Positions 52,077 through 61,233 of a DNA stretch of 63,228 nt are shown one piece after another. A program made the translations under genes and the position numbers. Source of the DNA: Actinomycetota bacterium (lineage in GTDB: Bacteria; Actinomycetota; Actinomycetes; Streptosporangiales; Streptosporangiaceae). The stretch spans positions 1 through 63,228 of the forward strand of contig DAHVAR010000208.1 in the NCBI GenBank assembly GCA_027314515.1, given 5' to 3'. Every line of letters begins with the position of its first letter. Positions within the stretch are counted from its first letter, which is position 1. Under the pieces are notes generated by a model. The model saw only the letters and a list, made by a program, of their open reading frames with translations. It was not told where the DNA came from and ran no database searches.

Positions 52077-53801
52077 ATGCGCTGGTCACAGCTGCACATC
52101 CCGACCCTGCGAGAGGATCCGGCGGACGCCGATGCGGCCAGTCACCGGCTGCTGCTGCGGGCCGGCTTCATCCGCCAGCTCATGGCAGGTCACTACTCGA
52201 TGCTGCCGCTCGGAATGCGGGTGCGCGCCAAGATCATCGAAATCATCCGCGAGGAGATGAACGCGATCGGCGCGCAGGAGTTCCTGCTGCCCTGCATGCA
52301 CCCGGCGGAGATCTGGGAGCGGACCGGCCGGCTGGGGACGGTTGACGTCATGTTCCGGCTGAAAGACCGCAAGGGCACGGACCTGGTGCTCGGCTTCACC
52401 CACGAGGAGATCTTCACGACCGTGGCGGCCGAGCTTGCCTCCTACCGCGAGCTGCCGCAATTCTGGTACCAGTTCCAGACCAAGTTCCGGGACGAGGCGC
52501 GGCCGAAGAGCGGCCTGCTGCGGGTGCGCGAGTTCACCATGAAGGACTCCTACAGCTTCGACGTGGACGATGCCGGGCTGGACAAGTCATTCGACGCGCA
52601 CCGGGGCGCCTACGAGCGGATCTTCGCCCGCCTCGGCATCCCGGCTATCGCCGCCGAGGCATCGAACGGCACAATGGGCGGGAAGGACTCGCTGGAGTTC
52701 ATGTGCCCGTCGCAGGCCGGCGAGGACCTCGTCGCGATCTGCCCGAACTGCGACTATGCTGCCAACCTCGAGCGGGCGACCGCCGCGCTGCCGCCTGTCG
52801 ATGACGAGCCGGGCCCGGCCGCGCCGGCGCGGCTGGACACGCCCGGCGTGCGCACCATCGAGGACCTCGCGATCAAGCACGGCCTGGCCGCCGACCGGCA
52901 GCTCAAGACCCTCGTGCAGGTGATGAACGGCCAGCTCACGCTCGTCCTGCTGCGTGGTGACCATCAGCTGCAGGACCAGAAGCTGATCGACGCCACCGGG
53001 GTGAGCGACATCCGCCCGGCGCAGCCGGACGAGATCCGGGCGGCCCTGCGCGCGCTGCCCGGCAGCCTAGGTGCCGTCGGTGTCAGCGACCTGCCGGTCA
53101 TCGCTGACGTGGCCCTGCGCGGCCGTCGCAACATGGCCACCGGCGCGAACACCGACGACGTCCACCTGACCGGCGTCGACGTCGACCGCGATATCCGGGT
53201 CGGTACCTGGGCCGACCTGCGCGAGGTATCGGCCGGCGAGCCGTGCCCGCGATGCGGAGCGGCGCTGCAGCTCATCCGGGCCATCGAGGTCGGTCATATC
53301 TTCAAGCTCGGCCGCAGGTTCACGACCGCGCTCGGCGCATCGGTACTCGGCCCGGACGGCACGCCGATCGTGCCGATCATGGGCAGCTACGGCATCGGCG
53401 TCGAGCGCGCGATGGCCGTCATCGCGCAGGTGCACCACGACGAGGCCGGCCTCAAGTGGCCGGTCCAGGTAGCGCCGGCCGAGGTCACGGTGACCATGGT
53501 GTCGGTCAGGGACGAGGCGGTCCGGCTAACTGCCGAATCGATCTACGCTGAGCTGCTGGCGGCCGGGGCCGATGTCCTGCTGGACGACCGCGACGAGCGG
53601 CCCGGCGTCAAGTTCAAGGACGCCGAGCTGATCGGATCACCAGTCCGGATCAGCGTCGGCAGCCGGGACCTCGCTGACGGCCTGGTCGAGGTGGTTAGCC
53701 GCGGTACCGGGGAGCGCGAGCGAGTGCCGACTGACCAGGCCGTCAAGCACGTCCAGTCGCTGCTGGCACAGGCGCGGCGGGCACAGGCGCGGCGGGCATA
53801 G
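52077..53801 (+). CDS. proS: Prolyl-tRNA synthetase (bacterial type with editing insertion)
   Basis: A 574-residue class II synthetase that charges tRNA-Pro. It begins MRWSQLHIPTLREDPADAD as in bacterial ProRS. Motif 2 lies in REFTMKDSYSFD, and motif 3 is GSYGIGVERAMAV. The long insertion at about 225-385 is the cis-editing domain for mis-charged alanine (QLKTLVQVMNGQLTLVLLRGDHQL). The C-terminal anticodon-binding domain is complete. The last residues are encoded by a 15-bp repeat in which CAG has become the TAG stop. Upstream hairpin noted separately. Confidence 0.95.
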   Translation: MRWSQLHIPTLREDPADADAASHRLLLRAGFIRQLMAGHYSMLPLGMRVRAKIIEIIREEMNAIGAQEFLLPCMHPAEIWERTGRLGTVDVMFRLKDRKGTDLVLGFTHEEIFTTVAAELASYRELPQFWYQFQTKFRDEARPKSGLLRVREFTMKDSYSFDVDDAGLDKSFDAHRGAYERIFARLGIPAIAAEASNGTMGGKDSLEFMCPSQAGEDLVAICPNCDYAANLERATAALPPVDDEPGPAAPARLDTPGVRTIEDLAIKHGLAADRQLKTLVQVMNGQLTLVLLRGDHQLQDQKLIDATGVSDIRPAQPDEIRAALRALPGSLGAVGVSDLPVIADVALRGRRNMATGANTDDVHLTGVDVDRDIRVGTWADLREVSAGEPCPRCGAALQLIRAIEVGHIFKLGRRFTTALGASVLGPDGTPIVPIMGSYGIGVERAMAVIAQVHHDEAGLKWPVQVAPAEVTVTMVSVRDEAVRLTAESIYAELLAAGADVLLDDRDERPGVKFKDAELIGSPVRISVGSRDLADGLVEVVSRGTGERERVPTDQAVKHVQSLLAQARRAQARRA

Positions 53802-53810
53802 GCGCGGCGG
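53766..53810 (+). repeat. 15-bp tandem repeat, three copies, creating the proS stop
   Basis: GCACAGGCGCGGCGG at 53766 and 53781; in the third copy (53796) GCACAG reads GCATAG and supplies the stop codon of proS at 53799-53801. Confidence 0.9.
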
Positions 53811-53827
53811 GCCGGAGCAGCGCGCGG

Positions 53828-54076
53828 CTAGGCAGCGCCAGCGACCAGCCGCATGCCCGCGCTGGCGTGACCTCCGCCGGCCTGGCCCGACCCGCTAGGC
53901 CGGAAATCCGGATCGCTGCCGTCGACCAGCCGTTCGCGCTGGCTGGCCAGTGCGGCCCACCGGGTAAGGCCAGGTCCGGATGGGCCGCCGGTCAAGACTG
54001 CAGCCGGGTCGTCCTGCGGTACGACGCGCTCGTTCTTACTGGAGAGTTCGGCCCACCGACCGTCACTGCCCGCCAT
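53828..54076 (-). CDS. Hypothetical small protein
   Basis: ATG 54076 is preceded by CTGGGAGGAACG, an excellent ribosome site, and opens an 82-residue hydrophilic protein starting MAGSDGRWAELSSKNERV. It has no membrane segment or recognised domain, and a Gly/Ser-rich tail. The ribosome site and the independent gap (54077-54249) before the next gene support it as a real but unknown small protein. Confidence 0.5.
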   Translation of the reverse strand: MAGSDGRWAELSSKNERVVPQDDPAAVLTGGPSGPGLTRWAALASQRERLVDGSDPDFRPSGSGQAGGGHASAGMRLVAGAA

Positions 54077-54249
54077 CGTTCCTCCCAGCTGCGCGCGGCC
54101 CGACGATCGCCCCTGCTGCACCGCCTGGCCCCTCACCTCTTAGACACGATTACGGAGCAGTTTGGTTAGCTCCACGGCGGTTACAACTGCATAACTTCGC
54201 CAGCGGCGGGCATGGCGATGGGCACGGTGCCCAGTGCGGCGCCGGGCGC

Positions 54250-55638
54250 TCAGACCTTCGTCCACGCCTCGGTGAGGACCGCCCGCAGGATCTGCTCCAT
54301 CTCGTCGAAGTGCTCCTGCGTGCAGGTCAGCGGCGGGGCCAGCTGGATGACCGGGTCCCCGCGGTCGTCGGCCCGGCAGATCAGCCCGGCATCGAAGAGC
54401 GCGTGCGACAGGAAGCCGCGAAGCAGCCGCTCGGACTCGTCGTCGTCGAAGGTCTCCCTGGTGGCCTTGTCCTTGACCAGTTCGATGCCGTAGAAGTAGC
54501 CGTCCCCCCGGACGTTACCGACGATCGGCAGGTCGTTCAGCTTCTCCAGGGTGGAGCGGAACGCGCCCTCGTGCGCACGCACGTTGCCGAGCAAGTCCTC
54601 TTTCTCGAACACGTCGAGGTTGGCCATGGCGACAGCGCAGGAAACCGGGTGCCCCGCGAACGTCACGCCGTGCAGGAAGGTCGACTGGCCGTGATTGAAC
54701 GGCTCCATCAGCGCGTCCCGGACGAGCATTCCGCCCAGCGGGGCGTAGCCGGAGGTGACCCCCTTGGCAAAGGTGATGATGTCCGGCTGGTAGCCGTACC
54801 GTTCGGACCCGAAGTAGTAGCCCAGCCTCCCGAAGGCGCAGATCACCTCGTCGGAAACCAGCAGCACCCCGTACCGGTCGCAGATCTCCCGCACCCGCTG
54901 GAAGTAGCCGGGCGGCGGTGGGAAGCAGCCGCCGGAGTTCTGCAACGGCTCCAGGAACACGGCGGCGACCGAGTCCTCGCCCTCGCGCTGGATGGCCCGC
55001 TCGATCTCGTCGGCCGCCCACAGCCCGAACGCAGTCAGGTCGTCCGCGACGAACTGCGGCGCACGGTAGAAGTTGGTGTTCGGCACCCGGACTCCGCCCG
55101 GCGGCAGCGGCTCGAACGGCTCCTTGATATCCGGCAAGCCGGTGATCGCGAGGGCCCCCATCGAGGTGCCGTGGTAGGCGATGGACCGGCTCAGCACCTT
55201 GTACCGTCCTGGCTGGCCGATCGCCTTGAAGTACTGCTTGGCGAGCTTCCAGGCCGACTCGACGGCCTCGGATCCGCTGCTGGTGAAAAAGACCCGGTTG
55301 AGGTCACCCGGCGCGACGGCAGACAACCTCTCGGCGAGCTGAATCGCCTGGGGATGCGCGTACGACCAGAGCGGGAAGTAGGCAAGCTCGGCGGCCTGGC
55401 GGGCGCCTGCCTCGGCGACCTCGGTGCGGCCGTGCCCGATCTGGCTGACGAACAACCCGGCCAGGCCGTCCAGGTACCGCTTGCCGTGCTGGTCAAAGAC
55501 GTACTGCCCCTCGCCACGGACGATGACGGGGACGTCGCTGTCGGCGTAAGACGACATCCTGGTGAAGTGCAGCCACAGGTGGCGCTTCGCCTTCTCCTGC
55601 AGCGCCGCGATCTCGTCGTTGCTGTACGCCGTACTCAT
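54250..55638 (-). CDS. Class III omega-aminotransferase (putrescine/GABA-type)
   Basis: A 462-residue PLP aminotransferase. Marks are SSGSEAVESAWKLAKQY, VSDEVICAFGRLGYY and the PLP lysine Lys292 in TFAKGVTSGYAPLGG. The N-terminus HLWLHFTRMSSYADSDVPVIVRGEG is shared with omega-amino acid:pyruvate and putrescine transaminases. ATG 55638 overlaps the Lrp stop (ATGA) and has GGGGGA upstream. Within a polyamine cluster, its likely job is to deaminate a diamine or GABA. Pyruvate is the likely acceptor. Confidence 0.88.
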   Translation of the reverse strand: MSTAYSNDEIAALQEKAKRHLWLHFTRMSSYADSDVPVIVRGEGQYVFDQHGKRYLDGLAGLFVSQIGHGRTEVAEAGARQAAELAYFPLWSYAHPQAIQLAERLSAVAPGDLNRVFFTSSGSEAVESAWKLAKQYFKAIGQPGRYKVLSRSIAYHGTSMGALAITGLPDIKEPFEPLPPGGVRVPNTNFYRAPQFVADDLTAFGLWAADEIERAIQREGEDSVAAVFLEPLQNSGGCFPPPPGYFQRVREICDRYGVLLVSDEVICAFGRLGYYFGSERYGYQPDIITFAKGVTSGYAPLGGMLVRDALMEPFNHGQSTFLHGVTFAGHPVSCAVAMANLDVFEKEDLLGNVRAHEGAFRSTLEKLNDLPIVGNVRGDGYFYGIELVKDKATRETFDDDESERLLRGFLSHALFDAGLICRADDRGDPVIQLAPPLTCTQEHFDEMEQILRAVLTEAWTKV

Positions 55639-56159
55639 CTGGTCCCCCAGCTGTAGGTCTGCTTGCAGAGTTTCAGGTACACGAATGTCTCGGTCGCCGT
55701 CACGCTCGGAATCGAGCGAACCCGGCCAAGGATTTCCAGCAGCTGGTCGTCGTCCTCGCACACGACCTCGATGAGCAGGTCGAACGAGCCCGCGGTGATG
55801 ACGACGTAGTCGATCTCCTGCATGCCCGCCAGATGATCGGCCACCCGCCCGAGGTCGCCGCCGCAGCGGATGCCGACCATCGTCTGGCGCGGGAAGCCGA
55901 GCGTCAGCGGGTCGGTGACCGCCACGATCTGCATGGCACCGACATCGATGAGCCGCTGAACCCGCTGCCGGACGGCAGCTTCAGACAGCCCGACCGCCTT
56001 GCCGATGGCCGCGTACGAGCGCCTGCCGTCCTGCTGAAGCTGCTCGATAATTCGCTTCGACAGGTCGTCAAGCACGATCTTGCTGTCTGGTTCGCGGCCG
56101 CTTGCCGCGCCCCGGTTTCGTGCGCCCGAGGCGATCGGCGTCACTGGCGTGTGCGCCAT
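55635..56159 (-). CDS. Lrp/AsnC family transcriptional regulator
   Basis: A 174-residue regulator. The HTH lies at about 46-66 (SYAAIGKAVGLSEAAVRQRVQRL), and the RAM/effector domain follows (VGIRCGGDLGRVADHL, then VITAGSFDLLIEVVCEDDDQLL). ATG 56159 (MAHTPV) is preferred to 56204. It is coupled to the aminotransferase by an ATGA overlap and diverges from the aldehyde dehydrogenase, so it probably controls both arms of the cluster in response to an amino compound. Confidence 0.9.
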   Translation of the reverse strand: MAHTPVTPIASGARNRGAASGREPDSKIVLDDLSKRIIEQLQQDGRRSYAAIGKAVGLSEAAVRQRVQRLIDVGAMQIVAVTDPLTLGFPRQTMVGIRCGGDLGRVADHLAGMQEIDYVVITAGSFDLLIEVVCEDDDQLLEILGRVRSIPSVTATETFVYLKLCKQTYSWGTR

Positions 56160-56318
56160 CTGCGGCCTCCTTCGCAACCCATCGTGCCATGCTATCGGTA
56201 TCAAATCAACTGATTCCGTCGGCTCCAGGGCTATCTATCACTGATTCGCTTGTGCGGTAACTTGTTCTCTGCCAGTGTTCGTACCCGGCTCAAGGATGGC
56301 TTTACCAGGAGGATCGTC

Positions 56319-57785
56319 GTGGAAGTAGCCGAGGCGGAAGCGGCACAGCCCGGCCGCCAGCAGGTGCTAGCCAACTTCATCGCAGGCGACTACCGGCCGT
56401 CGCAGGATGGCAGGACCAGCAACGTCGTCGACCCGAGCACTGGCGAGACATATCTGCAGGCGCCGGTCTCCGGGCCGGCCGACGTGGCGGCGGCGCTGCA
56501 GGCGGCAGCAGCGGCCTTCGAGACCTGGCGCGACACCACGCCGGCCGAGCGGAGCCTCGCGCTGCTGCGGTTCGCCAACGCGATCGAGGCAAGGGCCGAG
56601 GACCTGGTCGAAGCGGAGTCCCGGAACACCGGCAAGCCGGTGGCGCTGACGCGCTCCGACGAGGTGCCGCCGCTCGCCGACGAACTGCGGTTCTTCGCCG
56701 GCGCCGCCCGGATGCTGGACGGCAAGTCCGCGGGCGAGTACCTGCGCGGGCACACCTCGATGATCCGGCGTGAGCCGGTCGGGGTGTGCGCTCAGGTAGC
56801 GCCGTGGAACTACCCCATGATGATGGCGGTCTGGAAATTCGCCCCGGCGATCGCGGCCGGGAACACCGTCGTGCTGAAGCCGTCCGATACGACTCCGGTC
56901 TCGACGTTGCTGCTGGCTGAGATCGCCGCCGAATTCGTCCCGCCGGGCGTGCTCAACGTCATCTGCGGCGACCGTGACACCGGCCGGGCGCTGGTGTCCC
57001 ATGAGATCCCGCAGATGGTCTCGATTACCGGCTCGGTCCGGGCCGGCATCGAGGTCGCCCAGGCGGCCGCCGTCGGCCTGAAGCGGGTGCACCTGGAACT
57101 CGGCGGCAAGGCGCCGGTCATCGTGTTCGATGACGCGGACGTGCAGCAGGCAGTCCAGGGCATTGTGGATGCCGGGTACTACAACGCGGGCCAGGACTGC
57201 ACGGCCGCTACCCGGGTGCTGGCCGGCCCCGGCATTGCCGCGGAGCTGAGCGACGCGCTGATCGCGAAGGCAGCGACGGTCAGGACCGGCGGGCGCGAGG
57301 TGCCCGATGCCTACTACGGACCGCTGAACAACCCCTCGCAGCTGGCTAGGGTGCAGGGCTTCCTGGAGCGAGTTCCTGCCCATGCCGCTATCGCCACCGG
57401 CGGGCACCGGGTCGGCTCGCGCGGATTCTGTTTCGCGCCGACTGTCGTGACCGGGCTGCACCAGGATGACGAGATGATCCAGGACGAGGTCTTCGGGCCG
57501 GTCGTCACCGTGCAGCGGTTCGGATCCGAGGACGAGGCGGTGCGCTCCGCCAACGGCGTCGAGTACGGCCTGGCGGCCAGCGTCTGGACCCGGGACCATG
57601 GCCGCGCCCTGCGGGTGGCGCGGCAACTGGACTTCGGCGCCGTGTGGATCAACACTCACATCCCGTTCGTCTCGGAGATGCCGCACGGCGGCTTCAAGCA
57701 CTCCGGCTACGGCAAGGACCTGTCCGGCTACGGGTTCGATGACTACACCAGGATCAAGCACGTGATGAGTAACATCGGCGCGTGA
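56319..57785 (+). CDS. Gamma-aminobutyraldehyde dehydrogenase-like aldehyde dehydrogenase
   Basis: A 488-residue NAD-dependent aldehyde dehydrogenase. Key parts: VAPWNYPMMMAVWKFAPA, ITGSVRAG, the catalytic Glu in HLELGGKAP and the catalytic Cys in NAGQDCTAATRV (the QDC-T/A pattern of aminobutyraldehyde dehydrogenases). GTG 56319 follows AGGAGGATCGTC, a strong ribosome site. It would oxidise 4-aminobutanal from putrescine to GABA. It diverges from the Lrp gene and starts a plus-strand run of cluster genes. Confidence 0.9.
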   Translation: MEVAEAEAAQPGRQQVLANFIAGDYRPSQDGRTSNVVDPSTGETYLQAPVSGPADVAAALQAAAAAFETWRDTTPAERSLALLRFANAIEARAEDLVEAESRNTGKPVALTRSDEVPPLADELRFFAGAARMLDGKSAGEYLRGHTSMIRREPVGVCAQVAPWNYPMMMAVWKFAPAIAAGNTVVLKPSDTTPVSTLLLAEIAAEFVPPGVLNVICGDRDTGRALVSHEIPQMVSITGSVRAGIEVAQAAAVGLKRVHLELGGKAPVIVFDDADVQQAVQGIVDAGYYNAGQDCTAATRVLAGPGIAAELSDALIAKAATVRTGGREVPDAYYGPLNNPSQLARVQGFLERVPAHAAIATGGHRVGSRGFCFAPTVVTGLHQDDEMIQDEVFGPVVTVQRFGSEDEAVRSANGVEYGLAASVWTRDHGRALRVARQLDFGAVWINTHIPFVSEMPHGGFKHSGYGKDLSGYGFDDYTRIKHVMSNIGA

Positions 57786-57905
57786 TGCCGGCTGGCGGGC
57801 GCCGGCTCGATTTAGCGGCAAAGCCCGGCATGTCTGATCCGGTTTCTGCGAGGATCAGTGGATTCAGCGAGGTTCTGGTGCCGCTGCGCCGAGGAGGACC
57901 GCCCT

Positions 57906-59246
57906 ATGGCCCGACCGTCAGCCAGGCGGATAACCGCCCGGAGCGCGCGGCCCGCGGACGTCGACCTGCCGATCTGGCGTGGCCTGACCAGCCGCCGCGT
58001 CACGCGCCGTGACGTGCTGCGCGGTGGCCTGGCTGGCGGCGCGGCCGCACTGGCGGGCGCGCTCGGCGTCGGGAGCCTGGCCGGCTGCGGCGCCGGGCAG
58101 GCCGCGCCGGTGGCGTCGGACGCGGTCGGCACCGTGGCCTGGTGGCAGCGGCAGAAGTTGCACCACACTGTCAACTTCGCGAACTGGCCCGATTACATCG
58201 ACGTGCTGAACAACGCGCACCCGACGTTGCAGCACTTCACCCAGCTGACCGGCATCCGGGTGAATTACAGCGAGCCGATCTCCGAGAACCAGCCGTTCTA
58301 CAACGCGATCAGGCCGTCCCTGAAGCGCAAGCAGTACACCGGCTACGACATCATCGTCTCGACGAACAGCGATCCGCCGCTCAGCGAGATGATGAACAGC
58401 GGCTGGCTCATCCCGCTGGACCAGTCCATGATGAACAATTTCCGCGCCTACGCCGGCTCGCTGGTTCGCAACCCGCCGTGGGACCCCGGCAACACCTACA
58501 CGATGGCCTGGCAGTCCGGCTGGACGGCGATCGGTTACAACGCCGCGAAGGTCACCGATCCGGGCGACAGCGTGGGGATCCTGTTCGACAAGCGGTACGC
58601 CGGCCGGGTCGGGATGATGTCTGATCCGTACGAGCTTGGCAGCGTCGGCCTGCTGGCCATCGGCGTCAACCCGGCCACCTCGACGGAAGCGGACTGGCAC
58701 CGGGCGGCCACGCTGCTGCGGAAGCAGAAGAGCGACGGAATCGTCCGCGGCTACTACAACCAGGACTACATCGACAACCTGAAGAGCGGTGAGATCCTCA
58801 TCTCGCAGGCCTTCTCCGGCGACATCTTCCAGGCCAACCTGCAGCAGCAGTACAAGGACCTGCGGCTGCTGATGCCGGCCGAGGGCGGGATGTTCTGGAC
58901 CGACAACATGTGCATCCCGGCGTACGCGCAGAACCCCAAGGATGCCATGACCCTGATGGACTACTTCTACCAGCCGCAGGTCGAGGCCGTCGTCGAGTAC
59001 TACAACGACTACGTCTGCCCGGTGCCCGACGCCCGGCTGGTGCTCCTGCACCCGGTAGGCTGGGCAGCGGGGGAGTTGGCCGCCATGCGGCACGAAGTCG
59101 GCGAGCCGCCGTCGTACACCGCCGATTCGCCGCTGGTGTTCCCGTCGGCGGAGTACCGGGCTCGCTCGAAGGACTACCGTCAGTTCCAGAATGCCGAGGA
59201 GCAGGCACTATGGGTCAAGCTGTTCGGGTCGATCCCGGCCAGCTGA
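57906..59246 (+). CDS. PotD-like extracellular solute-binding lipoprotein (polyamine)
   Basis: A 446-residue binding protein. The N-terminus has a twin-arginine pattern (SRRVTRRDVLRGGLAGG) and a lipobox GSLAGC, so it is probably Tat-exported and lipidated. The mature part resembles spermidine/putrescine-binding PotD: VNFANWPDYIDV, GYDIIVSTNSDPPLSEM, LIPLDQSMMNNF and MPAEGGMFWTDNMCIPA. ATG 57906 follows GAGGAGGACC. Its ABC permease and ATPase partners are not in the window. It sits between the dehydrogenase and the FAD oxidase. Confidence 0.88.
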   Translation: MARPSARRITARSARPADVDLPIWRGLTSRRVTRRDVLRGGLAGGAAALAGALGVGSLAGCGAGQAAPVASDAVGTVAWWQRQKLHHTVNFANWPDYIDVLNNAHPTLQHFTQLTGIRVNYSEPISENQPFYNAIRPSLKRKQYTGYDIIVSTNSDPPLSEMMNSGWLIPLDQSMMNNFRAYAGSLVRNPPWDPGNTYTMAWQSGWTAIGYNAAKVTDPGDSVGILFDKRYAGRVGMMSDPYELGSVGLLAIGVNPATSTEADWHRAATLLRKQKSDGIVRGYYNQDYIDNLKSGEILISQAFSGDIFQANLQQQYKDLRLLMPAEGGMFWTDNMCIPAYAQNPKDAMTLMDYFYQPQVEAVVEYYNDYVCPVPDARLVLLHPVGWAAGELAAMRHEVGEPPSYTADSPLVFPSAEYRARSKDYRQFQNAEEQALWVKLFGSIPAS

Positions 59247-59273
59247 CGGGGGCCGAGACACCGATGGGCGAGC

Positions 59274-60728
59274 ATGACCGGCGTTGAGGCTGCCCGTGCG
59301 CTGGCTGCTGCCCGCCCGGTGCCGTTCTGGCTTGACCAGCCCGACGCGGCACGGCCGGCTGCCGAGCCGGCGCTGTCCGGGCGCGCGTCCGCCGGCCTCG
59401 CGGTTGTCGGCGGGGGATTCACCGGGCTGTGGACCGCGCTGCAGGCGAAGGAGGCCGACCCCGGCCGGGACGTGGTCCTGCTCGAAGGCCGTCGCATCGC
59501 CTGGGCGGGAACCGGCCGGAACGGCGGCTTCTGCTCGGCCAGCCTGACCCACGGCCTGGCGAACGGCCGCGACCGGTTTCCCGCTGAGCTGCCGGATCTG
59601 GAGCGCCTCGGTCACCAGAACCTGGCCGAGATCGAGAAGACGGTCGCGCGCTATCAGATCGACTGCGATTTCGTCAGGTCCGGAGAGCTGGCGGTGGCGA
59701 CTCAGCCGTGGCAGGCCGAGAGCTTGCGCGAGGCTGCGGCAGCCGCCGGCCAGCCCGGCACCAGCCTGCGACTGCTTTCCGCGGATGCGGTGCGCGCCGA
59801 GCTGAACTCGCCCGGCTACCTGGCCGGGCTGTGGGACACCGATGGCTGCGCGACCGTCGACCCGGCCCGGCTGGCGTGGGGTCTGCGCCGGGCTTGCCTC
59901 GAAGCTGGCGTCCGGATCTACGAGCACACCCCGGTCCTCGCGGTTAGCGACGATGCGGGCCGGTCGGGCCCGCTCACGCTGGCAACGCCGGGAGGCAGCG
60001 TCAGCGCTCGCCGGGTGGCCCTGGCCAGCGGAGCGTTCTCGCCGCTGCTGCGGCGGCTCAGGTACTACCTGCTGCCGGTGTACGACTACGTGCTGATGAC
60101 CGAGCCGCTGACAGCCGCCCAGCTGGCGAGCATCGGCTGGCAGCACCGGCAAGGCGTCGGCGACAGCGGGAACCAGTTCCACTATTACCGTCTCACCGCC
60201 GACAAGAGGATCTTGTGGGGCGGCTATGACGCGATCTACTACTTCGGCGGCAAGATCACCGCTGCCCAGGATCAGCGCCCGGCGACCTTCACCCGGCTTG
60301 CCGAGCATTTCTTCGCCACCTTCCCGCAGCTCGAGGGCGTGTCGTTCAGCCACAAGTGGGGCGGAGTGATCGACACCTGCTCCCGGTTCTGCGCGTTCTT
60401 CGGGACAGCGCGGGCCGGTCGGCTCGCCTACGCGGCCGGCTATACCGGGCTCGGCGTCGGCGCCAGCCGGTTTGGCGCCCGCGCCCTGCTCGACCTGCTC
60501 GGCGGCGCGCCGACCGAGCTGACCGAGCTGGAGATGGTGCGCACCAGGCCGGTCCCGTTCCCGCCCGAGCCGGCGCGGTCGGCGGGCGTGCAGCTCACCC
60601 GGTGGTCCCTGGCCAGGGCAGACGAGCACGACGGCCGCCGCAACCTGTGGCTGCGCGCCCTTGACCGGGTCGGCCTGGGCTTCGACTCCTGGCCCTGCCT
60701 GAATGGCTCTCAGCACAAGCGCGTGTGA
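59274..60728 (+). CDS. FAD-dependent amine oxidoreductase (DAO/PuuB-like)
   Basis: A 484-residue flavoprotein. The dinucleotide motif is LAVVGGGFTGLWTALQAKE (about 43-61); a further FAD contact is WAGTGRNGGFCSASLTHG, and the C-terminal GGVIDTCSRFCAFFG and YAAGYTGLGVG blocks match the gamma-glutamylputrescine oxidase group. It would release an aldehyde and ammonia from a polyamine-type substrate. Its stop overlaps the sigma factor start (GTGA), an unusual link to a regulator. Confidence 0.88.
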   Translation: MTGVEAARALAAARPVPFWLDQPDAARPAAEPALSGRASAGLAVVGGGFTGLWTALQAKEADPGRDVVLLEGRRIAWAGTGRNGGFCSASLTHGLANGRDRFPAELPDLERLGHQNLAEIEKTVARYQIDCDFVRSGELAVATQPWQAESLREAAAAAGQPGTSLRLLSADAVRAELNSPGYLAGLWDTDGCATVDPARLAWGLRRACLEAGVRIYEHTPVLAVSDDAGRSGPLTLATPGGSVSARRVALASGAFSPLLRRLRYYLLPVYDYVLMTEPLTAAQLASIGWQHRQGVGDSGNQFHYYRLTADKRILWGGYDAIYYFGGKITAAQDQRPATFTRLAEHFFATFPQLEGVSFSHKWGGVIDTCSRFCAFFGTARAGRLAYAAGYTGLGVGASRFGARALLDLLGGAPTELTELEMVRTRPVPFPPEPARSAGVQLTRWSLARADEHDGRRNLWLRALDRVGLGFDSWPCLNGSQHKRV

Positions 60729-61233
60729 TAGGCCCGCTCCGCGAGCAGTACCGGAGTGCGGCCGACGTGGTCGCCGGCCTCTACCAGGCAGACGGCTTGG
60801 CCCTGGTCCGGACCGCGATGATGCTCGTCGGCGATAAGCCGACCGCTGAGGACGTCGTGCAGGAGGCGTTCATCGGGCTGTATCGGGCGGTGCCAAGGCT
60901 CAGCGACAGTGACAAGGCCCTGGCTTACCTGCGCGCGTCGGTCGTCAACGGCTGCCGGTCGGTGCACCGGGCCCGGCAGCGGGCGTTCAGTCGGCCGGTA
61001 CAGCATGCCCCGGCGGTCTGGTCCGCTGAATCGGCTGCGATGCAACGCGAGGAAAGCCGGCTGGCTTTGCAGGCCGTCTCGAGGCTGCCGGCGCGCGCCA
61101 GGGAGGTGCTCACCTTGCGTTACTACCTGGACCTGCCCGATACGCAGATCGCTGCCGTCCTCGGCATCAGCCGGGGCAGTGTCTCGTCGACCGCGTCACG
61201 CGCGCTGGCCGTGCTGGCCCGCGAGAAATGTAA
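60725..61233 (+). CDS. ECF RNA polymerase sigma factor (SigE-like), 3' end frameshifted
   Basis: A sigma-70 family protein of about 169 residues. Region 2 is LVRTAMMLVGDKPTAEDVVQEAFIGLYRAV, and region 4 is LPARAREVLTLRYYLDLPDTQIAAVLG followed by ISRGSVSSTASRALAVLARE. GTG 60725 overlaps the amine oxidase stop. In the given sequence the frame has no stop after LARE and runs on to 62182 through the next gene out of frame. The expected stop TAA is at 61231-61233 in another frame, directly abutting the next ATG. One extra A in GAGAAATG (61226-61228) would restore it, so an indel or sequencing error is likely. Confidence 0.8.
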
